DNA of 64,000 bases from contig NZ_JBBEWR010000005.1 in NCBI RefSeq assembly GCF_037646345.1, forward strand, positions 1-64,000, in the 5' to 3' direction. The DNA comes from Ascidiimonas aurantiaca (GTDB taxonomy: Bacteria > Bacteroidota > Bacteroidia > Flavobacteriales > Flavobacteriaceae). How positions within the stretch are numbered: position 1 is the stretch's first letter; every line of letters starts with the position of its first letter. Below the pieces are notes generated by a model, which was given only the letters and a program-made list of their open reading frames with translations, was not told the DNA's origin and ran no database searches. Positions 1 to 6,878 of this stretch are shown here, piece after piece. Both the position numbers and the translations under genes were made by a program.

Positions 1-1
1 A

Positions 2-1177
2 TATAAAGATGGTGGTGGGCAGTTTAGGTATGTCTATCAGTATAGAGATCACTTAGGGAACGTACGATTAACATACGCTGACTCCGATAACAACGGGAGT
101 ATCAACCCATTAACAGAAATCATATCCGAAAAGTCGTACTATCCCTTCGGAATGACCCATTTTGGATATAACAATTTTGTGAGTGCCAATGCCAACTCAC
201 AGGCAGAGAAATACCAATTTAATGGAAAAGAATTGCAGGAAGAGTTGGGACTTGATTGGTATGATTATGGGGCAAGAAATTATGATGCGGCATTAGGGAG
301 GTGGATGAATATTGATCCGTTGGCTGAAGTTTATTATGGGTTTACTCCTTATAATTATGCAACTAATAACCCTGTCGTTTTTGTAGACCCTAATGGAATG
401 GCTTCTGTTTATAATTGGGGTACGGGAAGATATGAAGATGAAAATGGAAATGAAGTTAGTTGGAATGATGTACAAGCTGAATATGGTATTGGAGGGCAAT
501 CGTCTAATAGCAATAGTAGTTCTGCTAAACCAGATGATGCAAAAGTTACTATCAAAAATGGGAAAGTAACTATTTCTTCAACAATTTATATATATGGTTC
601 AGGAGCAACACAAAATATTGCTAACTTAATGCAATCGGATATTATGAATGCCTGGAATAAAGATAAAAATGGTAATAGTTGGACTTATACAGACCCTTCA
701 TCAGGTAAAGTTTATACGGTAGCATTTGATATACAAGTGAAATTATATGATGCTAAAAACCCTTCGAAAAAACCAAGCCTTTTTTCAGGAAAAAACAATC
801 CATTTAATACAGATAATTATATTGAAATAGATAGTAATAATGCTCGTTCATATGTAAGAGGCGGAGATGAAGGACAATGGAGAGCTAATGGACGAGGAGG
901 TTTAACTCTTGCACAAGATAACCCTGCACCACACGAATTTGGTCATTTAATTGGATTGACTGACAGATATTCAAGTAGTGGAGCAAATGCAGGATGGACA
1001 GGTAATATTATGGCAGAACCTGCAATGAAAGGAATTGTTGAACAAAAAAATATAGATGCAGTTTTGTCACATATAATAAGTAAATATAATTCTTCCTTTA
1101 CTAAATGGTTGAATGATAATGTTGGGTCAAATAATCAATATAACTCTAAAATAGATGAAAGCAATCCTAAATGGTAA
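2..1177 (+). CDS. Rhs/YD-repeat protein C-terminal part with zinc-metalloprotease toxin tip (5' partial)
   Basis: The reading frame is open from base 2, so the gene starts outside the window. The first in-frame ATG inside it is at 152. The first 130 or so residues are conserved Rhs core: RDHLGNVRL, then NGKELQEELGLDWYDYGAR, then LGRWMNIDPLAE and NNPVVFVDPNG near base 394, which marks the usual end of the core. The variable tip follows. It carries HEFGH at residues 261-265 (counted from 152) followed by G268 and D271, that is HExxHxxGxxD, the zinc site of snapalysin/metzincin-like proteases. The role as a secreted or contact-delivered protease toxin is inferred from the Rhs architecture. The overlapping downstream gene is the candidate immunity gene. 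This may be the end of a full-length rhs gene or another orphan tip; the window cannot decide. Confidence 0.8.
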   Translation, partial: YKDGGGQFRYVYQYRDHLGNVRLTYADSDNNGSINPLTEIISEKSYYPFGMTHFGYNNFVSANANSQAEKYQFNGKELQEELGLDWYDYGARNYDAALGRWMNIDPLAEVYYGFTPYNYATNNPVVFVDPNGMASVYNWGTGRYEDENGNEVSWNDVQAEYGIGGQSSNSNSSSAKPDDAKVTIKNGKVTISSTIYIYGSGATQNIANLMQSDIMNAWNKDKNGNSWTYTDPSSGKVYTVAFDIQVKLYDAKNPSKKPSLFSGKNNPFNTDNYIEIDSNNARSYVRGGDEGQWRANGRGGLTLAQDNPAPHEFGHLIGLTDRYSSSGANAGWTGNIMAEPAMKGIVEQKNIDAVLSHIISKYNSSFTKWLNDNVGSNNQYNSKIDESNPKW

Positions 1178-1508
1178 TCTTTATATTTTTACATTACTTT
1201 TTATGTTTATAGCTTGTAAATCACAAATAAAACAAGATACTTCTTTAAATGACTTGAAGTATGAAGAACTTATTGTCAAATATGGGGAACCAAGTACAGA
1301 TGAAAGTTTTTTGTTAGATGAAAAGACAAGGCTTTATGAATATCAATCTACTTTGTATGACTTATTAAATGACAAAAAGCCGATTGAAGTAAGAGAACTG
1401 AAGTGGGTTAAAAAAGATATTGAAACCGTTGTATGGCTAATCAAGAATAATGAAGATTGGGTATCGGTTGATAATATTATTTGGAATAATAAGAAAATAA
1501 AAATGTAA
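1155..1508 (+). CDS. candidate immunity lipoprotein for the first Rhs tip
   Basis: A 117-residue protein that starts 23 bases inside the toxin gene, suggesting translational coupling. The N-terminus MKAILNGNLYIFTLLFMFIAC is a short signal ending in a plausible lipobox (FIAC), so the mature protein would be a lipoprotein of about 95 residues facing the periplasm. The rest is charged, and I recognise no domain. Immunity to the metalloprotease tip is inferred only from position, overlap and small size. An intrinsic terminator follows 16 bases after the stop. A shorter start at 1203 would lose most of the signal and is less likely. Confidence 0.6.
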   Translation: MKAILNGNLYIFTLLFMFIACKSQIKQDTSLNDLKYEELIVKYGEPSTDESFLLDEKTRLYEYQSTLYDLLNDKKPIEVRELKWVKKDIETVVWLIKNNEDWVSVDNIIWNNKKIKM

Positions 1509-1523
1509 TAAACTTAGCCACTA

Positions 1524-1548
1524 ACCACTCTTCGGAGTGGTTTTTTTA
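1524..1548 (+). terminator. intrinsic terminator after first immunity gene
   Basis: ACCACTC-TTCG-GAGTGGT forms a 7-bp stem with a stable TTCG loop, followed at once by a T-rich run. It closes the first toxin/immunity pair. Confidence 0.85.
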
Positions 1549-1577
1549 TTGCAATACGTTTTACAGTTTGGAGTAAT

Positions 1578-1776
1578 GGGTAGTGTCCCAAACGGGGGTA
1601 GTGTCCCAAACGGGTGCTTTACAGAAAAGCGTGAGTTTTTAATTTGATTATCAATAATTTGTATTTATAATAAACCTCTTAAAAGAGGCTTATGATGACT
1701 CATTGAAATAGCGAGAGTTTGTTAGAGCGCATAAAACAGGGGTTTTAGTTCGCCTTGTGGGTCAAACGGGTGCTTA
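1578..1776 (+). repeat. cassette-boundary repeat, copy A (long form)
   Basis: Begins with GGGTAGTGTCCCAAACGGG at 1578-1596, and the same motif is repeated immediately at 1596-1614. The 118-bp core unit runs 1596-1713 (GGGTAGTGTCCC to GAAATAGCG). It contains CCTCTTAAAAGAGG, which can fold on itself. A further stretch to 1776, ending in GTGGGTCAAACGGGTGCTTA, is shared only with copy D upstream of the transposase. GGTAGTG-type ends are typical of IS1-family elements, so the unit may be an IS1-derived end or a non-autonomous element. This is inference from sequence similarity only. Confidence 0.8.
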
Positions 1777-3213
1777 TTCGCTGCCTATACCGTCTATGAG
1801 GGGCGTAGTACCACTGCCCAAACCCTGGGCGGTACCCAGGTATATTACAGTAACACAGCCTTTCCAAACACAGCCGTTACCCAGGTATATAGCGTAAACT
1901 ATTACGATAGCTATAACCATTTGAATTTACCGCTACAGATAGATTTTGGAGGTGGTAATACCGTGAATTATGTATATGATGCCACAGGTGGTAAACTTAA
2001 AAAAACAGTAACTGATGTAGCCAATGGTATCACCGAAACCCAGTATGCCAGGAAGTTTGTATATAAGAATAATACCTTAGAGTTCTTTCACCATGCCGAA
2101 GGGTATATTGAACCTATGACAAATGGTGATTTTTCTTATATTTATCAATCTAAAGATCATCTTGGTAACGTACGTTTAAGTTATGCTGATACAGATGGTA
2201 ACGGTCTTATAGATATTGGAGAAATCAAAGAGGAGAATAATTATTATCCTTTTGGATTAAAACATAAAGGGTATAACTCCGGGATAAATGGCAGGGATCA
2301 TACTTTTGAATATAATGGGAAAGAGATACAAGAAGAGTTAGGATTAAATTGGTATGACTATGGTGCAAGGATGTATGATGCTACTCTCGGTAGGTGGCAC
2401 TCAACTGATAATAAAGCCGAATTTTATTTTGCCAATTCACCTTATATTTATGCTTTAAATACACCTATACAAGCGATCGATCCAGACGGTAACCTTGTAA
2501 TTTTCATCAATGGATTAGGAGGCGGTGGTAAGAATTACTGGAGAGGTTATAGGACAGAGTTTTATACATATACTAATCCAAAAAATAATTGGAGGTATAA
2601 TGCTTTTAGAAAAGTACCTTATGCTTTTGATATTAGTGTTTCGAACCACTTTGATGACCATAATAGAATGTATATTGACGGTTCGCCAGGTTCAATTTTT
2701 AATAACTTCACTACAGGACAAAGATTTAAGCAAGATTATGATAATGGTTTAAAGCTTGCAGAGTCTATAATTCGAAGTTTAGCAAGAGATCCTCAAGGCA
2801 ATATTACTGAAACTATAAAAGTAATTACTCATAGTATGGGAGGTGTTTATGGAAAAGGGTTTGTAGCTGCCTTGAAGTATTATATTAAAACAAGTAAAGA
2901 CCCTCAAGTGCGTAAAACTTTGGTTAGCTTAGTCGCTGATTTTGATCCCTTTCAAGCAGGAAGGAGACTTGGTAAAGCTGATAATAATATTTATACTCAA
3001 CAATTTATAAACTCTGCATGGTGGAGTATATTTGATGCAGGGTGGCTTGCTAATGAAGAGGAAGAAGATGCAGATGAAGTGACTAATAACCCAAATAAAA
3101 CATCACATTTTATTGAAACTTTTATAGATAATGTTAATGATTTACAGGAAGGAACTTATGAATGGAATGAAGATGATCAAGAGTGGATTTGTACTAGTTG
3201 TAAGAACAATTAA
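1774..3213 (+). CDS. orphan Rhs fragment with lipase-like (alpha/beta-hydrolase) toxin tip
   Basis: Rhs core begins abruptly at the edge of repeat copy A. In-frame core is readable from about 1774 (FAAYTVYEGR), well before the first usable start, a TTG at 1921. The gene therefore looks cut off from its real 5' end and may be silent. Core motifs are KDHLGNVRLSY, YNGKEIQEELGLNWYDYGAR and LGRWHSTD, with the core ending at AIDPDG near base 2490. The tip holds VITHSMGGVYGKGF around 2821-2864. THSMGG is a serine nucleophile elbow, and the later DFDPF and SHF could supply the acid and histidine. A lipase or phospholipase toxin is inferred. The next gene is the likely immunity partner. Confidence 0.7.
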   Translation, partial: LFAAYTVYEGRSTTAQTLGGTQVYYSNTAFPNTAVTQVYSVNYYDSYNHLNLPLQIDFGGGNTVNYVYDATGGKLKKTVTDVANGITETQYARKFVYKNNTLEFFHHAEGYIEPMTNGDFSYIYQSKDHLGNVRLSYADTDGNGLIDIGEIKEENNYYPFGLKHKGYNSGINGRDHTFEYNGKEIQEELGLNWYDYGARMYDATLGRWHSTDNKAEFYFANSPYIYALNTPIQAIDPDGNLVIFINGLGGGGKNYWRGYRTEFYTYTNPKNNWRYNAFRKVPYAFDISVSNHFDDHNRMYIDGSPGSIFNNFTTGQRFKQDYDNGLKLAESIIRSLARDPQGNITETIKVITHSMGGVYGKGFVAALKYYIKTSKDPQVRKTLVSLVADFDPFQAGRRLGKADNNIYTQQFINSAWWSIFDAGWLANEEEEDADEVTNNPNKTSHFIETFIDNVNDLQEGTYEWNEDDQEWICTSCKNN

Positions 3214-3224
3214 AACGATTAAAA

Positions 3225-3755
3225 ATGAAATGGTTTAGAGTAATTTTTTTTAATATCCTATTATTTTTTATTTCTTCTTGTGTACAGAATACAAGTACAC
3301 CTGAAGAGTATCGGAATAATAGTTCAATACAAAAAGATATATATGCGAATGATGTAAAATCTATAAAGGCTGCATTGGCTTCTTATATAGATTCTGTGGA
3401 CGCAACGAGAAAAACTAAGCCTAAAAGCAAGATATTGTCTATTGAGATTGATACAATTTTTTATGGTCCTAAAGATAAAATAACCTTTTTATATTTAAGT
3501 AAAAAGAAGAACCCTTACGTAATCAACAATAAGGACAGTCTTCAATATGTAGGAGGATGCTTTATTGCAAAAAAGATTAATAAAGATAATTCTATCAAAA
3601 TAATTGATGAGTTAAAATATAAAATAACAACATCCGAAATACCCAATAACATGTCAAGAGATTTAAGAATAATGTACCTGCGTGAAATGGGTTATATTAA
3701 GGGAAAGTACAATATCAATGATAACAGATTTTGGGAAAGTGAAGTTTGGGAGTAA
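3225..3755 (+). CDS. candidate immunity lipoprotein for the lipase-like tip
   Basis: A 176-residue protein 11 bases downstream of the lipase-like tip. The N-terminus has a hydrophobic signal ending in the lipobox ISSC (FNILLFFISSC), so it should be anchored in the periplasm or outer membrane. The remainder is lysine-rich, and I recognise no family. Its role as immunity protein rests on position and export signal: a periplasmic lipoprotein is the sensible place to block a lipase acting on membranes. The next repeat begins 17 bases after the stop. Confidence 0.6.
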   Translation: MKWFRVIFFNILLFFISSCVQNTSTPEEYRNNSSIQKDIYANDVKSIKAALASYIDSVDATRKTKPKSKILSIEIDTIFYGPKDKITFLYLSKKKNPYVINNKDSLQYVGGCFIAKKINKDNSIKIIDELKYKITTSEIPNNMSRDLRIMYLREMGYIKGKYNINDNRFWESEVWE

Positions 3756-3772
3756 AAACGGTAGGTAGGGTA

Positions 3773-3890
3773 GGGTAGTGTCCCAAACGGGTGCTTTACA
3801 GAAAGGCGTGAGTTTTTAATTTGATTATCAATAATTTATATTTAGAATAAACCTATTAAAAGAGGCTTATGATGACTCATTGAAATAGCG
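3773..3890 (+). repeat. cassette-boundary repeat, copy B (short form)
   Basis: A 118-bp unit from GGGTAGTGTCCC to GAAATAGCG, nearly identical to copies A, C and D. It runs straight into the Rhs core codons for KWVVQDPVTHF. The preceding bases are GGTAGGTAGGGTA, a short imperfect GGTA run that is also seen before copy C. Confidence 0.85.
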
Positions 3891-4712
3891 AAATGGGTAG
3901 TACAAGATCCTGTAACTCATTTTTCAAACTCTACATACAACGGGTTTGACAATAATCCTATCTATTGGATAGATCCATCAGGAGCTGATGCTACTTCTTT
4001 GGTTTCGGAATTGTTTTTAAGGTCAGGCGATGATGAAGAAACTATTTGGACCAATAATAATGATGGGACTTTTTCGAGTGATGATGGACAAACGGCAGAA
4101 ATTCCTAAGCATCAGTTTTATGGCGTAAATATAACAGGTGATATCATGAATTTGAGTTTTGAAAATGAAAACTTTGATTGGGTTACAGGATATGGCGAAG
4201 ACCCCACAGGACTATATAAAGCTAAGACTAGCGCATTTTATTCAGCTTTCAAGGGAATGAGTAAAGCCAAACAATTGAAGCTTTTGAAAAGATTGGGAGT
4301 CCCTTTGAAACTTGCCAAAAAAATCGCATCGCATCCCATATCGCCTATAGCTGCAATTAGTAGTATGGCTAAGGTAGAGCAAGATGGTCTTAAGGCACTT
4401 CCTGTTATCGGAGAAATCGTTGCCATTGGAATTTCAGATTTTGAAAGTGATGGTAGAGCGATTGATAATATCGTGAAATGGGATAATGTAAGGGATGGTT
4501 TTTATAATATGATAAGTACAGAAGTTTTAAATGATGTGATTCTGATTTACTCAAATGCAAATTTATTCAATGAGACTACAATAAATACAAATGAGACAGA
4601 ATTATCGGATTCGAGATATCCACAAAGAGATTATAAGTATGTCTATTATGGTACTCAATATGGTGATACATTGCACATTTTTGGAAGATATGATAACCCT
4701 TTAAGAGAATAA
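3891..4712 (+). CDS. orphan Rhs tip cassette 3, toxin of unknown type
   Basis: In-frame Rhs core remnant WVVQDPVTHF, then NNPIYWIDPSGAD, abuts repeat copy B. The frame is closed by TGA at 3873, and the first ATG or GTG inside it is around 3999, so there is no credible start for an intact protein. The tip of roughly 240 residues has an alanine/lysine-rich helical middle (LKLLKRLGVPLKLAKKIA) and a weakly hydrophobic stretch ALPVIGEIVAIGIS. I recognise no catalytic motif. The toxin role is inferred from the Rhs junction and from the downstream YwqK-type antitoxin gene. As it stands it is probably a silent donor cassette. Confidence 0.6.
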   Translation, partial: KWVVQDPVTHFSNSTYNGFDNNPIYWIDPSGADATSLVSELFLRSGDDEETIWTNNNDGTFSSDDGQTAEIPKHQFYGVNITGDIMNLSFENENFDWVTGYGEDPTGLYKAKTSAFYSAFKGMSKAKQLKLLKRLGVPLKLAKKIASHPISPIAAISSMAKVEQDGLKALPVIGEIVAIGISDFESDGRAIDNIVKWDNVRDGFYNMISTEVLNDVILIYSNANLFNETTINTNETELSDSRYPQRDYKYVYYGTQYGDTLHIFGRYDNPLRE

Positions 4713-4714
4713 AC

Positions 4715-5431
4715 ATGAAGATACTAACGGGAATTGCTTTTATTGCTTTGCTTGCAATAGGAAGTTGTGATTATCAAAAAGAGGTTTTAAAAGAGGAATA
4801 TTATCCCAATAATAATATAAAGCGTAAATACAGTCTTAGCAGAGAAGGGTTAGTTACAGGTACTGACTCTATATTTCGTATAGATGGGACATTAAGTGAG
4901 GTCTCGATATGGAAAGATGGTAGATTGATTGATAGTATCGTTAACTACGATTATGAAGGCAATATCTCTACGATAGGGAAAATCCAAGGTGATGAACTTA
5001 TTTTTTATCGAAAAGACGGCACAAAAGAAAGTGAGGTCAATTTGTCAGAAGGCTTAAAAAATGGATTACAAACATATTATGGAGCAAATGGACAAGTGAT
5101 TGGTTTCAAAGGTTTTAAAAATAATATGGAAAATGGCGTTTTAATCCATTTGAACGAAAACCATACTCCGAAGTACATTAAACAATTGAATGAAGACGAA
5201 GGGAATCAAATTATAACTTCACATTATAGTAATGGTTTATTGAAGTCCTTTCGGGTCTATGATACTTCTGATAATGGTTTTAGATTGCTTTTTCATCCAA
5301 ATGGAACCCTTAAACAGATTGGTGAAATTAAAAAAGGTAAGGCACATGGTCTAAAACTCTTTTTTACAGATGGAGGAGAACTAATTAAGAAGAGCCATTT
5401 TAAAAATGGAGATTTGGTATCTTCCTTTTAA
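4715..5431 (+). CDS. YwqK-family (MORN-like repeat) antitoxin lipoprotein
   Basis: 238 residues, starting 2 bases after the stop of toxin cassette 3. It has a signal peptide with lipobox AIGSC, then repeated short units of the MORN-variant type (YYPNNNIKRKY, YGANGQVIGFK, SNGLLKSF, HPNGTLKQIGEIKKGKAHG, FTDGGELIKKSHFKNG). This pattern defines the YwqK family, commonly annotated as toxin-antitoxin antitoxin and often found beside polymorphic toxins. The lipoprotein signal places it in the periplasm. Immunity to cassette 3 is inferred from immediate adjacency. Confidence 0.75.
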   Translation: MKILTGIAFIALLAIGSCDYQKEVLKEEYYPNNNIKRKYSLSREGLVTGTDSIFRIDGTLSEVSIWKDGRLIDSIVNYDYEGNISTIGKIQGDELIFYRKDGTKESEVNLSEGLKNGLQTYYGANGQVIGFKGFKNNMENGVLIHLNENHTPKYIKQLNEDEGNQIITSHYSNGLLKSFRVYDTSDNGFRLLFHPNGTLKQIGEIKKGKAHGLKLFFTDGGELIKKSHFKNGDLVSSF

Positions 5432-5445
5432 AAAATCGACGGAAA

Positions 5446-5571
5446 ATGGAAGAGATAATCAAAACTGTCTTAGAATTTTTAATCGATTTTTTGCATGGAA
5501 ACAAAAAGATTGTGATTGTTTTAACCGTGATAATAATTTTGACTTTTATCGTATTTTTTTTGTTTAGATAA
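5446..5571 (+). CDS. small single-pass membrane protein (41 residues)
   Basis: Starts 14 bases after the YwqK gene and reads MEEIIKTVLEFLIDF, a short basic turn (HGNKK), then one strongly hydrophobic helix of about 18 residues ending in FR. An amphipathic N-terminal helix followed by one transmembrane helix suggests a small inner-membrane protein. It could be a second immunity factor or an unrelated remnant. Coding status is uncertain because the gene is short, and no family is recognised. Confidence 0.4.
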   Translation: MEEIIKTVLEFLIDFLHGNKKIVIVLTVIIILTFIVFFLFR

Positions 5572-5583
5572 AATAGTAGGGTA

Positions 5584-5701
5584 GGGTAGTGTCCCAAACG
5601 GGTGCTTTACAGAAAGGCGTGAGTTTTTAATTTGATTATCAATAATTTATATTTAGAATAAACCTATTAAAAGAGGCTTATGATGACTCATTGAAATAGC
5701 G
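5584..5701 (+). repeat. cassette-boundary repeat, copy C (short form)
   Basis: A 118-bp unit almost identical to copy B (both have AATTTATATTTAGAATAAAC and CCTATTAAAAGAGG). It is joined to the same Rhs core remnant RWVVQDPVTHF, so copies B and C share a junction at base level. Confidence 0.85.
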
Positions 5702-6514
5702 AGATGGGTAGTACAAGATCCTGTAACTCATTTTGATTATTCCACATATTCAGCTTTTGATAATAATCCAGTATATTGGGCAGACCCTAGTGGAGCAAAT
5801 TCAGTTCAAGATATGATTCAAGAGGCTTGGAATGCGACACCAGATGGAGGTTTTTCAATCACTTACTATGGAGACAATGATGTCATAGAAGAAGATGGAG
5901 ATGACGAAAATTCAAATAATGCTATGGAATCTATTAAAAGAATTGCTGGTACTGCAGAAGAATTTTTACAAATGTTTAATAATACTCCAAGTAAAATGGG
6001 TAGAAAAAAAGGTAAAGCTGCAGAAGACGCTCTGGTTTCTTTAGGCTCAACTGAATGGAATTGGAAACAATTTAGACCATTACCAAATGTTACTCCTTAC
6101 TTTAATAATAGAAAAGGAAGATATATTTATACAAAAAAAGGAGGATGGATAGATATGGTTCACTTCTTGTTTTATGCTGGTAAAGCTTATGGTTATCTAA
6201 AAGATGGAAAGAAAAACCCTGTTGGCGAGGCTATGCAAGATGGTTATAAACAGGAGAGATTTGATCCGGCTCATTCTTCATATAGTTATGAAGATTTACC
6301 ATCAGATAGGTTTGGAGCCATTTTTGCAACACAGTATTTTAATCCAGATAGCAATGCGACTTTAGGCCAACAAATACAATCTTATTTGAATAATGTTCTA
6401 GGAGCTACTGTGCCAACTGATGCGCCAAATTATCAAACAATGCCTACGATGGATTCTGAAAATCCGCCTTCAAGAACAAATAAAACAACAACACCAATTT
6501 ATACACAAAAATAG
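5702..6514 (+). CDS. orphan Rhs tip cassette 4, toxin of unknown type
   Basis: Begins with the in-frame Rhs core remnant RWVVQDPVTHF and NNPVYWADPSGAN fused to repeat copy C. The first in-frame ATG is at 5813, after the core, so a normal start is missing. The tip has a lysine-rich segment (GRKKGKAAEDAL), then GGWIDMVHFLFYAGKAYGY and SYSYEDLPSDRFGAIFA. The conserved-looking D, H and E residues in the last two blocks are candidate active-site residues. I do not recognise the family. It is followed 1 base later by a truncated immunity candidate. Confidence 0.6.
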   Translation, partial: RWVVQDPVTHFDYSTYSAFDNNPVYWADPSGANSVQDMIQEAWNATPDGGFSITYYGDNDVIEEDGDDENSNNAMESIKRIAGTAEEFLQMFNNTPSKMGRKKGKAAEDALVSLGSTEWNWKQFRPLPNVTPYFNNRKGRYIYTKKGGWIDMVHFLFYAGKAYGYLKDGKKNPVGEAMQDGYKQERFDPAHSSYSYEDLPSDRFGAIFATQYFNPDSNATLGQQIQSYLNNVLGATVPTDAPNYQTMPTMDSENPPSRTNKTTTPIYTQK

Positions 6515-6515
6515 T

Positions 6516-6728
6516 ATGAGAAAAAGTATTTTTTTGATTATATCCGTTTTAATAGTAGGGTTTATAATTTATCTGTTAATTGATAAACATAACTTAAAAT
6601 CAGAAGGTAATGTTGTGATTGATAAAATAGAAATGTTTAAGCAAAAAAATAAACGTTTACCCAACTCTTTAAACGAACTAGGGGTAGTGTCCCAAACGGG
6701 TGCTTTACAGAAAGGCGTGAGTTTTTAA
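6516..6728 (+). pseudogene. immunity candidate of cassette 4, cut short by repeat copy D
   Basis: The frame opens with MRKSIFLIISVLIVGFIIYLL, a membrane anchor or signal, then KIEMFKQKNKRLPNSLNELG, the opening of a small soluble domain. At base 6682 the frame enters the boundary repeat and continues as VVSQTGALQKGVSF before stopping. The last 15 or so residues are thus repeat-encoded, and the original C-terminus is lost. The gene is read here as a truncated immunity gene, probably inactive. Confidence 0.6.
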
Positions 6729-6861
6729 CTTGATTATCAATAATTTGTATTTAGAATAAACCTTTTAAAAGAGGCTTATGATGACTCATTGAAATAGCGA
6801 GAGCTTGTTAGAGCGCATAAAACAGGGGTTTTGGTTTGCCTTGTGGGTCAAACGGGTACTT
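6682..6861 (+). repeat. cassette-boundary repeat, copy D (long form)
   Basis: The 118-bp core is 6682-6799. The extension to 6861 ends in GTGGGTCAAACGGGTACTTG and matches the extension of copy A. It truncates the immunity gene before it and leads directly into the promoter and start codon of the IS1-family transposase, linking the repeat to that element. Confidence 0.85.
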
Positions 6862-6865
6862 GTTT

Positions 6866-6873
6866 TATTTTTG
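6866..6873 (+). promoter_or_regulatory. -7 element TATTTTTG before transposase
   Basis: Exact match to the Bacteroidota -7 consensus TAnnTTTG, 5 bases before the transposase ATG. It would give a leaderless or very short-leader transcript. Confidence 0.5.
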
Positions 6874-6878
6874 CATAT

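Noticed and set aside
1597..6799. CRISPR array
   Set aside because: The repeats are 118 bp, only four, and separated by whole genes; no short regular spacers.
1578..6861. Integron attC sites between cassettes
   Set aside because: Cassette layout is suggestive, but the repeats lack the paired imperfect arms and core site of attC, and no tyrosine integrase is present.
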